Below, piece after piece: positions 10,449 to 20,163 of a stretch of DNA of 64,000 bases. The position numbers and the translations under genes were made by a program. The notes under the pieces are model-generated. The model worked only from the letters and a program-made list of their open reading frames with translations. It was not told the DNA's origin and searched no databases. The DNA comes from Chondrus crispus (Eukaryota > Rhodophyta > Florideophyceae > Gigartinales > Gigartinaceae), in contig NW_005179093.1 of the NCBI RefSeq assembly GCF_000350225.1, positions 39,800 through 103,799 of the forward strand, in the 5' to 3' direction. Position 1 is the stretch's first letter, and each line of letters opens with the position of its first letter.

Positions 10449-12929
10449 ATGACCGGACGGAAGCCTCTTCGCGCGGACGAGCACGCCTCGTGGCTCTTCA
10501 CCGACCTGACGGTATATAAGTCGGGTATATCGTCCGATTCGGATAGCGCGGCTTCTGTCTCCTCCCACGCGAACCCCCCAGAACCACCAACTCCAACACA
10601 GCACTCCCCCACACTTCACCAACACTCCTCCATTCCTTCCCCAGACGACGACATTCCTTTATCCCAACTCTTCCCACGACCGACCATGGACCACAGCAAC
10701 ACCCCCGTGGACGCGCTTCCGATCGGTGCGCCGTCGAGCCCCGGGAGGGCTCCGGCGTTACCCGGGTCGACTCCCGCGTTTCAGCCGCAGCGCGCTCGCC
10801 GCGGCGGAACAGAGTCGACCACCAATTTGGCCGAGCCCGCGACGCGCTCGCGAGCTGATGCGTCCGATCCGGTCGCTGCGCCACCGATAGAAGAACGACC
10901 GACCTGGCCCTCGCCGCTGCCCTCCGAGGGTGTGGCTCCAAGGACGGTTGAGGCGGGTCCGGCGTACCCCGCGGTACTACCCCCGCCTCCCATGTCGCCG
11001 CTGCCTGCCGCGGGCACGGCGTCGCCAAGAGCCGATTTCGGTACTGTGCGCGAGACGCTGGCACCGCCGGCTGTCTTGCTCTCGCCGCGAGCCGAGCGGG
11101 GGTCGGCGCTATCGCTCGGGCGGGCCTTCACGACCCCCAGCGCGCCGAATTGGCTGAGAAGTGGCGTCAAGTCCGTCCGGTCGCTGCTGCCCGGGTCCTC
11201 GATGGACCACCGGCGGCGGCGAGCCCGGCGACGCGCTTCCGGTCGCAAGCCCCCGATGACGGTCGACGAATACGTGCGGCGCCGCCTCTTGGACTCGGCG
11301 CGATTCCAGGCAGTCCCTGCGAATCATGCCATCGTGACTCCGTCCGGGCGGGGTAGCGTGGCGCAGCAGAATCGGGCGGGCGCTTGGCAGGCCCGATGGC
11401 GACACGTGCCGTGCCGTACACCCGCCGCGGGTGGCAGCGACTTGCTCTACGTCCGGTGCGGTGGCGAGGAGCTGTACCACGTCACGCTCCTCAACCTATT
11501 CGGTCGGTACAGGCGCTACGATGGCGTCGTGCCGGACATCCGCTTGGTGGCCTTCCCGCGCCCTTTCGACAACTGGTACAGCATCGCGGACCGCGGCCGG
11601 TGGGGCGAGGACGCTGCGCGGGAGAGTCGGCTGCGCTGGCGCCGTGCAGATGACTTCTTCCACATGTGGCACAACACCGAGTTTTTCTCGGTGCCCAGCG
11701 CAGCGCGGCGAGGCCTGTATCCTTCGCTCCCTCCGGACTGGCCGGACCTCGAGGCACCGGAGCACCTTTGCGTGCCGACGCCGAGTGCGATGGCCTACGT
11801 CGCGGCGCATTGGTTGCCACGCGGTCGAGCGGAGTCAGCCGAAACGGAACGTACGCGCACGCTTGTGCGCGCGATCGTCTTGTCCGAATGGGCGGTGCTC
11901 GCGTTGTTGTGCTTCCTTCGGGCTGCCCGCGAGGGGTTGCCGTTCTTCACGAGGTGCCCCGACCCCCGGTTGGCTGCGAGGCGAGACGAGCCGCTCGGTG
12001 AGCGCGGCGTGCTCTTCCGCCTCTCGGTGGGGCTGATTGCCCTCATCCGTTCGGTCGGCGTCAAGGAAATCCTCGACGGTACCGCGTACGACGCGGCGCG
12101 CGCGGAACAGCTACTGACCTTCACGGCAAGCCTGGACTGGACCGGCCGGCCGGGCTTCGTATGGTTCAGCTGGGCCCGCGGCTGCGCGTTAGACATGCCG
12201 CCTTGGGTCAGCGACGAAGCGGGCGCGGTCGGCGACGACGCCGCATACGGAACCGTTGAAGCGGACGGCGTTTACGAGGCACCGGCCGATGACGGTGGTG
12301 GGTCCTCGCTCGCGATCGCTGCCGATACGGTGGCGCCTGTCGCTACGCCCGCGCTACCCGCTCCCGGAGGGTCCACTCGTGTGGGCTCCATCCAGAGCGA
12401 CTCGCCAAAGGGGGTCGCTCAGGAGCGGCGCGACTTAAGGCGTCCCGTCGGTGAGGCGGGATTTTCGGACCCACCCCCGGTCACTCAGCATATAAGCGCG
12501 GTGACCGGGGCCGAAACCGTATCGCGACCAGCAACGATGCCGAAACCTCCCACAAGTCAACCGCTCGGTCGAGTTCCCCCGGAGCGCCTCCGGGAGGAGG
12601 CCGCGCTCGCGGCACTGCAGTACGCTTGCTCCTTTGAGGGGGCGGACGCCCCCTCCTCGGTCGAGGCGGCGCTACTGCAGGCGCGCGATTGGATGCTCCG
12701 GGTTCGGCAGCTCGAGAAGACCGTCGCGGTGTTACAGGAATCCTCTGCCGCGGCGACGCGCGAGCGTGCCGAGCATCACGCAAAGTTGCGCTCCGTACAG
12801 GGCGTCCTTGCGGTGGTGAGCCAACGCCTGGCGGCGCCGCCGATGTCTTCGTCGACAGTCGGGGCCTCGCGCCCCGCGCCCGACGACGTCGAACCGGCGC
12901 CCTCGGCGAAGCGCTCGCGCCACTTCTAG
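10449..12929 (+). CDS. Antisense ORF of the Ty3 element, unknown protein (826 aa)
   Basis: Intact frame from the ATG at 10449. The upstream open frame back to 9855 is LTR sequence, so this Met is preferred. Residues 1 to about 240 are Pro/Ser/Ala-rich and likely disordered. About 250-560 looks globular (YVRCGGEELYHVTLLNLFGR; YPSLPPDWPDLEAPE; CFLRAAREGLPFF). A long acidic/Pro linker follows, then a coiled coil near the C-terminus (LEKTVAVLQESSAAATRE) and a basic tail, AKRSRHF, that could be a nuclear signal. No RT, protease, integrase or zinc knuckle is present. It lies on the strand opposite to the chromodomain pol, between pol and the 3' LTR, where some plant Ty3 lineages carry antisense genes. 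Function unknown. Confidence 0.65.
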   Translation: MTGRKPLRADEHASWLFTDLTVYKSGISSDSDSAASVSSHANPPEPPTPTQHSPTLHQHSSIPSPDDDIPLSQLFPRPTMDHSNTPVDALPIGAPSSPGRAPALPGSTPAFQPQRARRGGTESTTNLAEPATRSRADASDPVAAPPIEERPTWPSPLPSEGVAPRTVEAGPAYPAVLPPPPMSPLPAAGTASPRADFGTVRETLAPPAVLLSPRAERGSALSLGRAFTTPSAPNWLRSGVKSVRSLLPGSSMDHRRRRARRRASGRKPPMTVDEYVRRRLLDSARFQAVPANHAIVTPSGRGSVAQQNRAGAWQARWRHVPCRTPAAGGSDLLYVRCGGEELYHVTLLNLFGRYRRYDGVVPDIRLVAFPRPFDNWYSIADRGRWGEDAARESRLRWRRADDFFHMWHNTEFFSVPSAARRGLYPSLPPDWPDLEAPEHLCVPTPSAMAYVAAHWLPRGRAESAETERTRTLVRAIVLSEWAVLALLCFLRAAREGLPFFTRCPDPRLAARRDEPLGERGVLFRLSVGLIALIRSVGVKEILDGTAYDAARAEQLLTFTASLDWTGRPGFVWFSWARGCALDMPPWVSDEAGAVGDDAAYGTVEADGVYEAPADDGGGSSLAIAADTVAPVATPALPAPGGSTRVGSIQSDSPKGVAQERRDLRRPVGEAGFSDPPPVTQHISAVTGAETVSRPATMPKPPTSQPLGRVPPERLREEAALAALQYACSFEGADAPSSVEAALLQARDWMLRVRQLEKTVAVLQESSAAATRERAEHHAKLRSVQGVLAVVSQRLAAPPMSSSTVGASRPAPDDVEPAPSAKRSRHF

Positions 12930-13287
12930 ACACCGGCTTGCCGAGCGTCTCCTCCCTTACGTAGTACAGTAGGGGCATTGCCCGGATTAAACGAAACCGA
13001 TTATCGGTGCTCTTCTTCCTCGCCAACTTGCGCAATTAAATCGTACTTCGGGCTACGCTTCCCCCCCTCCTAAGGTAAATAAAAATCGTAGCCCGGTTCC
13101 GCGAACGGTATTGCACGCGCGCGGGCGAGACGGAGCCGATGGCACCGACACTGGAAAACCGCAAATCGGACGGCTTTGGGCCGGAAACCATCGATGAACG
13201 TCGCCCCCTTGTCGGTTCGATCCTGTAGCGGTGCGCGTGCGAACGCGAGCGTCCGAGCGGTTCGGTGTGAAGCCGCGAAGCGTCGCG

Positions 13288-13521
13288 TTATGCCTGCGTA
13301 GGTTCTCCGCGTTGGCGCGTGTGCCAATACCGATCGATAAACGGTTGCGGGAGCCCATCGGCGGGCTCATAGGTGTCGTCGGAGGCGGTATATCCATACC
13401 AGCGGACCTTGTACTGGATCCCGCCCCGCGCGGTACGGTGTCCGACGATGCGGTCAACGACGTACTCCGCGCTCGGGGCGGCTGCGGGGACTTCCGATTC
13501 GGTCGACGCTGCGGGGGTGCA
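13288..13521 (-). pseudogene. Integrase C-terminal chromodomain (pol remnant)
   Basis: The minus-strand frame 13521-13288 (77 codons, no ATG) reads EYVVDRIVGHR, then GGIQYKVRWYGY, then DDTYEPADGLPQPFIDRYW and stops at TAA. This order of Y, W and the E-P-A-(D/E) segment is the chromodomain signature of Ty3 chromoviruses, which use it to target chromatin marks. A TAG at 13524-13522 closes the frame upstream, and everything N-terminal of it is gone. The fragment is too short and lacks a Met, so simple ORF finding misses it. Confidence 0.85.
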
Positions 13522-14050
13522 CTACGAAGTAAATCTGGCCCGTAACGTTACGATTAATTTAATTTTTGATTTGGCCGCACCAATGATAGTCAAGACATTT
13601 TTTGAGCAAAATTTTTGATACTGATTTTGCACCGAATTCCCTGCAAGCCGTAATCTATTGGTACTCTTCCAATACCTTGCCGTCGCTGGGCCAACTGAAA
13701 AAAATCGCAGATTTACAATTGGGCATGGCAGTGCCTCATTGTAATATTTGGCGGTACTGCCATACGTGCTGGGCTGATCCATCTCAAAAACATCCCAGAT
13801 TAACCGCTGGGCATGGCCATGCAGTAGTTTATTGCGTTTTGGTACTGTCAAACAGACTGGAATGATCCAACGTTTGTTTCTGGTCGGCGATGTGCACACG
13901 TAGGATCGGGTCAATGCACCGCACCCGTGGTACCAGTTGTCATATAGGATGGGAGCAGTGTGAATTGCGAGCAAGAGTCAGTAGTCGGTTTACCACTATG
14001 TTAGCTCCCTATCTACATACGCTACGCAGCGCAATATACAGTCTCCTTGC
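13522..14050. other. AT-rich gene-free spacer
   Basis: Composition drops sharply in GC compared with the Ty3 remnant. I see no recognisable gene, only a weak minus-strand open frame (13522-13974) without family resemblance. Confidence 0.5.
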
Positions 14051-14052
14051 CG

Positions 14053-14852
14053 CTTCAAGCTCCGATGACCAACTGTTGTGGGGACAAGCGCATTTGTAAA
14101 CTGAAGTAGGTTAGATACTGCGTGCAGCACGCCTGTGCGGCCGGACTGATTCGCGAAGCGTTAACGACAACTTACAATCCATCCAACACTTTCACGCAAC
14201 AAGAACTGCCCAACTTCCGGCGCCGATGCCATGTGACACTTCCAATCATGACGGAGTTGAGTTTACCATGACTTCAAGTTCCGATGACCAACTGTTGTGG
14301 GGACAAGCGCAGATGTAAACTGAAAAAGGTAAGATACTGTGTGCAGCACGCCTGTCCGGCCGGACTGATTCGCGAAGAGTTAACGACAACTTACAATCCA
14401 TCCAACACTTTCACGCAACAAGAACTGCCCAACTTCCGGCGCCAATGCCATGTGACACTTCCAATCATGACGGAGTTGAGTTTACCATGACTTCAAGTTC
14501 CGATGACCAACTGTTGTGGGGACAAGCGCAGATGTAAACTGAAGTAGGTGAGATACTGTGTGCAGCACGCCTGTCCGGCCGGACTGATTCGCAAATCGTT
14601 AACGACAACTTACAATCCATCCAACACTTTCACGCAACAAGAACTGCTCAACTTCCGGCGCCGATGCCATGTGACACTTCCAATCATGACGGAGTTGAGT
14701 TTACCATGACTTCAAGTTCCGATGACCAACTGTTGTGGGGACAAGCGCAGATGTAAACTGAAAAAGGTAAGATACTGTGTGCAGCACGCCTGTCCGGCCG
14801 GACTGATTCGCGAAGAGTTAACGACAACTTACAATCCATCTAACACTTTCAC
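14053..14852. repeat. Tandem array, 219-bp unit, about 3.6 copies
   Basis: The anchor TCCGATGACCAACTG recurs at 14061, 14280, 14499 and 14718, exactly 219 bp apart. Units differ by only a few bases; the last ends at about 14852. Each unit has a TTGTGGGGACAAGCGC core followed by a CTGAAGTAGG or CTGAAAAAGG segment. A similar TTGTGGAGACAAG followed by GTGAAGTAG occurs at about 19661-19690, on the other side of the large transposase-like gene, so these may be subterminal repeats of one element. Confidence 0.85.
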
Positions 14853-15392
14853 AAAACAAACACGGTTTTAATTCCGTCAGGTTCGCACGCAGACAAAGGC
14901 GATCTTATCACAAGAATTTGAAGATGGTCAGATAGTGCGGACATACGCGGATAAAAATGCAACGCACGTGCGTGCATATCAACCTACTTTCAGCGCGTTT
15001 TCTATCACGACGACATCGAGATCGATCAACTGTAGATCGACCGTTCGCAGCCCCATCCACCAGCAATAGTACTGGCGATCTCTCGCTATCCTGATCACCC
15101 ATACACCACAAGCGGGCCCGCCGTGACCCTATGGCAGCGATCTTGCGCCCTCATACGCGAAACGAACTGCGTGGTTGTTTGTGTCCAAAGATACCTTCGG
15201 TCAGCAGTAGATTGGCCAAGGAAGAGCGAGGTGTCCAACTCTTGACAGGATCGGCGAGACGTGTAACCAGAAGTCCGCCCAATTTCAATTCAGATGGGAT
15301 GGGTGCTGAAATCTAATAATTTTGCAGTAGAAAACGCCACTCCGCGAATAATCAGGTTTTCCAGCGTCTGAAACACCAGGTCCCTATTCCCT
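14853..15392. other. Gene-free spacer
   Basis: About 540 bp between the tandem array and the 3' end of the large minus-strand gene. No gene or repeat recognised. Confidence 0.45.
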
Positions 15393-18300
15393 TCATGCCA
15401 TTCTTGCAGGGTAACCTTTTCTTCTCGTCTGAAAGTAGAATGCCCCGCCACCCAAAACATTGGCAGAGTGTTTGATGGAGTTGTCCCTCGATACGTGACA
15501 GGAGTTTGCTGAGCAGGCGTGGTACAGCGCCACGCGACGGACGCCATCAGTGAGACAGAGCACCTGTATAGACTCTGAGTTCAGTTCCGCGGATATCCTC
15601 AGAGTTTTACGATCATCCACTCTGCATCTTACGACAGCCGCGTGAGGACTCTCGTCCTCTCTCTGCAGGACCCCAACAACAGCGAACAGGTTCAATGACG
15701 ATCCGACCGCCCCATTTGCATGCAAAAGCAATCCCTTCGTCCCTCCGCGCGGTAACATAACCTGGACGACACATCCCGGCTCAATCGTGTCATGCGAGTA
15801 CGTCCGTGGGGACGCACTCAAGTAGCTTCTGCGAACGCGCCGAGCAGACGAGAACAACTTGACTTCCGACTTCTTTGACGTATCAAATTCTGGACGGATA
15901 TTTTCCAGGATGTTTGTAGCCCGTGACAAAAGCTGCGACAAAAGCTCAGATGAATCTATCGTTTCTGTTTCTGATATGCAACAGCTGGACAGCTCATTGA
16001 CATCCTTTTCACAATTCCCCTCCCATCGTACGGAATCTCCCGTCCAAGCGGGGTTGACCTTCCCATTCGACCGCATCTCGTCCATCAACGGTTTGACAAA
16101 TAAATCAGATATACTAACATCTGTGTCCTTCAGGAATCCCTTCAATTCATCCGAAGCCTGTGACAACTCGTTGCAAGCTTCGCCGAGAAGCAAGCGTCGA
16201 AGGCCTCTCCTGCATTCCATCTTCAGTCCGGCATCCGAAGTTTGTGTCATAGTGCTGGACAGCAACGCCAACCGCCCTTGCCAATCATTCCCCAAACAAT
16301 GACCCACGGCCGCCAAATGTCCTTTTTGGTGATTACCCCGGACTATGCACCTCTTCAAAGGTTGATGAGCATTCTCGAACACCAGTTCCATAAAGTGACG
16401 TACATGCCCGAAGGCAGGAATTGTGTGGTTGTACAACTCGATTAACCTGTGCAGGTTCGGCTTGTCCAAGCTGGGGCGACCTTTACCCACTCCTTGGCAA
16501 TAATTTGCGCAAAACTTGTCTGCCTCAGTCACATACTTCTCAGCCCTTTCCAGCAAGTCTGCATGGTATTGAGCTCCATTATCACTTGTCACATACAAAT
16601 AATCTGAGACACCATCCGCCTCTTCCGATGGCCACCAGTACGTCAACGCAATCAATTCCTGCAATTGCGTCAATAGATCCAACACAACAGTGGTTTCTTC
16701 ACTCTGGATCCCCGGGAACAGTTGGTAGAAAACCGGAACGCACACGAGAAGGGCACAGAACACACCTGACAGAGTCATGGAATTGAGTTCATTCTTGGAA
16801 CTAAAAACTGATGATTGCCTCTTCAACCCATTGTCTCGGAGGGCTCCACATATTGCCATGTCAGCTTTTGCCCTGAACGCGGACGCGTTTCCTTGTCGGT
16901 TAATCACGTGGAAGCCTACCTCGATAACGTTCTTCGCGAGACCGGCCAGCAAATGGTCAGGCGCGACGACGTTGCAGCGATATGCCTCAAAACGTCCTGA
17001 CACCACACGCTTTCCATCGCTTGTTAACGGTATGTCAACGCGTACGCGCTCAAGTTCCCTTTGCAATGCAAGAAGAGGAGAACTTTCGTCACTAACCTTG
17101 TTGCTGTCTTTCATACCAAGCCGGTTTGTGTCTCGACTGTCAATTTCGCTGTTGCGAAGAGCTTCATGGCGTTCCATGCACCTCAAGGACGCCGTGCGGT
17201 GGGCATGGACTTTTGTTGTATAGCCGTATCCGCTCTCACCGACGCCGGTGTTCTTCCGAAATGTACAAAGAGTGCAGGGCGTATTTGCTGTATGTCCCAT
17301 AACATCCAATGTTTCAGCGGCCGCTGGATAGTCAGCCACAAAACCCACCACGTCGACAAAGATTCTTACTCTCTCGCCGGTAGGCGTGTGTGCTTCCACA
17401 CCTTCTGTTGTACACTTAACCAAGTCTGGAATGATTGAGAGCAGTATATTGTTCGTTGATACACCTGGAGGGGTTATTCCAAAGATTCTGACAGACGATC
17501 GCGTGTTACGACTTCGCGGTGGTAGTCCAAGCGGGATCATGTAGCATCCACCTGCTGAACCCTGCGGATACAATGAAGAGAATGGGGAAAAGTCATCGCA
17601 GTATAGGAGAGCGCGATAGACCACGAACTTTGTTCCATCCATTAAGCGGCCGCTGTTTTGCATTCTTCTGTCAATGTTGCGGGTGCGTCCCGATATTTTG
17701 GGCTCTTGGAGGAGGAAAGGCAGCCCTTTCAAATGTTGAGTACCGAGCAGACGAAAGGGTTTGTCTGGAGCTCCATTGCCACCATCATTGAAACGCTGAC
17801 CGGCCCCGTTTGTACTCATGTTTTGAAACCAAAACAAAGTGTCTGAGGTGAGACCTTCCTTGTGTTTCCAAAACCTAGAAACCAACATACACATTCTCGA
17901 CGTTGCCACTGCTTCACTTTCTGTAGGTCGAAGGAGGGTACAAATATCCCCAGGCAACACCTTCTTCGAAGAACGAGCCCTTGCTTCAAAATATATCCTT
18001 CCATCTCTACGCCTCACAGATCTATTATACTTTTCCAATGGCGGTGCTGTACAAAACTGCCTGGCCAGGCAATTCTCCACGCCACGGAGAACCTTCATCG
18101 CCATGTTGGCGCTTCTTGTAACATTTCCCTCACTTCCCACGCACCACACGGCTGAAATTATACACTTCATTACAAAGTTATTCTCTGCGTTCTCATGAAC
18201 ACGATAGCCCAGATTGCGCACGTCAAGTGACAAACGTGATGGAAGCATTTTTGACAGTTCCAGTCGAATCACGGCACCCGGGAACGCCTGCACAGTACAT

Positions 18301-19361
18301 GAACCATTGTGGACGTAAAGTGCTCTCGTAGCTTCCGATATTATCTGCCGCTCTGCAACCAGCTTCGAGCTTTCTATGCATTCTGCGTCCGCCACACCAC
18401 CATGCCATCGACTGGATTTCGGATACATTGAGTTGAAGAACGGAGCCATCATGATGTCCACTTTCGCCCATTCACTTGGTGGAACGATACGAACAGGAGT
18501 TTTAGACCCGTTCGAATATTGCGATGCGGTCTCCTCGTTACCCCCCAAATTTTCAACCAATGACGTTCGGTTGAATGCCTTCTTCTTTCGTCGGACGACA
18601 AAGTACTTGAGGTCACTCTTGGGAAAAAGATACTTCAAAGCATGCGGAAAGAGAGTCCTCTGTACGGTGGAATAAGATGGGAACTTAATAGAAGGAGAAA
18701 CCCAAGACAGTATATCTCTCAGGAGGTTATACTGTTTGACCGTATAGCGGACGCTACCGCAAACTATTACGAAACCCAAAAGGTTGTACCATGGTTCGAA
18801 AAGCTTCCGAGACGATAGAAATATTCGCAAAACTTTCTGGCTGTCCAGCCTGCTTCTCATTTCGGGATCGCCACTTGATAAACTTGGAAGGCACTCCATC
18901 CCCTCACAGCTCTCTTGATAAATACTTGGAATAATGATATTGTCATTTCCCACTAAAACACCGTTTGGATCGCTCTCGGGAGCGAATTGTTCCGAGTCGC
19001 CAAGTTCTGGGAAGTGGCCTTCATCATAGTCGACAAGATCTATTCCTTCTTCGACGACAACCGTTTCTCGATGTTCCGAGCCCTTTATCTTCGATCTAGT
19101 ACCTTGATCGCCAGTCTGATTGTTCGACGAAGCGTGCCCATTCAACACTCCCAAAATATCAGCCGCTTTGCCAGTTTCCGGAAGCTCGAGAGCTGAGGTT
19201 TCTTCTGCTTTCATAAGTGCGGCCGCATCTGCATCCCCATCGAGATCGAATCCTGGTCGTGTATGAACGTCATGGAACAGGGCTGCCAGGTCTGGCAAGT
19301 TAGGGACGTTGTCCATCCAAGTAGTGCCCATCGTACGACGTCTCTTTCTTCGACCTGACAT
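15393..19361 (-). CDS. Large transposase-like protein (1322 aa), family uncertain
   Basis: Intact 1322-aa frame starting MSGRRKRRRTMG (basic, nuclear-type start). The first 170 residues are acidic and low in structure. The central part resembles the RNase H-like core of very large eukaryotic transposases (CACTA Tnp2/Plavaka/KDZ-type organisation): YCDDFSPFSSLYPQGSAGG, then IFVDVVGFVADYPAAAETLD with candidate catalytic Asp, then a Cys pair CTLC. Late in the protein PNLHRLIELYNHTIPAFGH leads to MELVFENAHQPLKR with a candidate catalytic Glu. I cannot place it in one named superfamily from sequence alone. The 219-bp array lies beyond its 3' end. No host homologue is suggested. Confidence 0.6.
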   Translation of the reverse strand: MSGRRKRRRTMGTTWMDNVPNLPDLAALFHDVHTRPGFDLDGDADAAALMKAEETSALELPETGKAADILGVLNGHASSNNQTGDQGTRSKIKGSEHRETVVVEEGIDLVDYDEGHFPELGDSEQFAPESDPNGVLVGNDNIIIPSIYQESCEGMECLPSLSSGDPEMRSRLDSQKVLRIFLSSRKLFEPWYNLLGFVIVCGSVRYTVKQYNLLRDILSWVSPSIKFPSYSTVQRTLFPHALKYLFPKSDLKYFVVRRKKKAFNRTSLVENLGGNEETASQYSNGSKTPVRIVPPSEWAKVDIMMAPFFNSMYPKSSRWHGGVADAECIESSKLVAERQIISEATRALYVHNGSCTVQAFPGAVIRLELSKMLPSRLSLDVRNLGYRVHENAENNFVMKCIISAVWCVGSEGNVTRSANMAMKVLRGVENCLARQFCTAPPLEKYNRSVRRRDGRIYFEARARSSKKVLPGDICTLLRPTESEAVATSRMCMLVSRFWKHKEGLTSDTLFWFQNMSTNGAGQRFNDGGNGAPDKPFRLLGTQHLKGLPFLLQEPKISGRTRNIDRRMQNSGRLMDGTKFVVYRALLYCDDFSPFSSLYPQGSAGGCYMIPLGLPPRSRNTRSSVRIFGITPPGVSTNNILLSIIPDLVKCTTEGVEAHTPTGERVRIFVDVVGFVADYPAAAETLDVMGHTANTPCTLCTFRKNTGVGESGYGYTTKVHAHRTASLRCMERHEALRNSEIDSRDTNRLGMKDSNKVSDESSPLLALQRELERVRVDIPLTSDGKRVVSGRFEAYRCNVVAPDHLLAGLAKNVIEVGFHVINRQGNASAFRAKADMAICGALRDNGLKRQSSVFSSKNELNSMTLSGVFCALLVCVPVFYQLFPGIQSEETTVVLDLLTQLQELIALTYWWPSEEADGVSDYLYVTSDNGAQYHADLLERAEKYVTEADKFCANYCQGVGKGRPSLDKPNLHRLIELYNHTIPAFGHVRHFMELVFENAHQPLKRCIVRGNHQKGHLAAVGHCLGNDWQGRLALLSSTMTQTSDAGLKMECRRGLRRLLLGEACNELSQASDELKGFLKDTDVSISDLFVKPLMDEMRSNGKVNPAWTGDSVRWEGNCEKDVNELSSCCISETETIDSSELLSQLLSRATNILENIRPEFDTSKKSEVKLFSSARRVRRSYLSASPRTYSHDTIEPGCVVQVMLPRGGTKGLLLHANGAVGSSLNLFAVVGVLQREDESPHAAVVRCRVDDRKTLRISAELNSESIQVLCLTDGVRRVALYHACSANSCHVSRDNSIKHSANVLGGGAFYFQTRRKGYPARMA

Positions 19362-20163
19362 ATGAGGAACGGTGGTGCTGTCGTCCGATATTTTCGTGTG
19401 GATTATGGTGTTGGAAGAAGTGAGAGAGTGTAGGATGTTGTTGAAGGAACAGTGCGCAGGGGTCGCCAGGCCTGGCGGTTTAGATTTTGCACACCAAATA
19501 ATTACATTACAAGTGGCGGTCTGCTAGTGTCTATCCGACCGTGAGGACAAAATTTGAGGACAAAGGGATTTTTCTTCGAACTCCTTGCTTGTTTTTTAGT
19601 TCTGATTTGACTACTGGGTACTCCACATAGCCCTTGACACAATCAGCATAAATCGTTTGTTGTGGAGACAAGTTCTACCTCTAAAAGTGAAGTAGAACCT
19701 GGAAATATTCACTGTAAGCAGTTTTTCTTTGTAGTACGAAATTGAAAATGGCTTCTTCGTGATTTACAAGGTATTTCATTGACAACCCCACCGTTCAAGT
19801 GCGATATGGCGGTCTTGAAGTATTCTTTCAGAAGAATTCGTGTCGGCTAAATGATGAAAAATTATTAAATTTGTCGGATCTGTTGAGGTATGATAAGCTT
19901 GGTCGGTCGGATACACACTACAGTAGAGGGTATTAACTCTGCCTTTTTCTGTCCACCGTTGTTTACTCCGGTATCCCCCAACCTCCTCTTTCTTTCCCCT
20001 CACTAATCCACCATGACCACTGCCCCCGCATCTCCTCCCGTCCTTCTCTGCTTCTGTTTTTCTCTGCGCCCTCTCACGCAAGCCACGCCCTCGCTGTCGC
20101 ACCGGCCCCACCCCTCGCATAAGACAGCAAAATCATTTACACGGTGAGCTCCTTGCCCTCGCA
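19362..20163. other. Gene-free region upstream of the transposase-like gene
   Basis: About 800 bp between the minus-strand transposase start and the E2 exon. It contains the TTGTGGAGACAAG-type motif (about 19661) but no supported gene. Confidence 0.45.

Larger units (their letters stand above)
9750..13521 (-). mobile_element. Ty3/Gypsy chromovirus remnant with antisense ORF
   Basis: Reading on the minus strand: an integrase C-terminal chromodomain (13521-13288), about 350 bp, an 826-aa ORF running antisense (10449-12929 on +), a polypurine tract TAAGGAAGGGGGTC (10371-10358) and a 608-bp LTR (10357-9750). The purine tract directly abutting the LTR's TGTGGTACAAC fixes the orientation. The 5' LTR, gag and most of pol are missing, apparently lost at a junction near 13,520 where the GC-rich DNA changes to AT-rich. 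The right target duplication is also lost; the left flank is GCCGG. Confidence 0.75.

Noticed and set aside
13214-13226. GGTTCGATCCT resembling a tRNA B box
   Set aside because: No A box at the right distance and no acceptor stem. It lies within the Ty3 remnant, just downstream of its pol stop.
14053-14852. CRISPR-like array
   Set aside because: The repeats are contiguous 219-bp units without spacers, in a eukaryotic context. It is a satellite-type tandem repeat.
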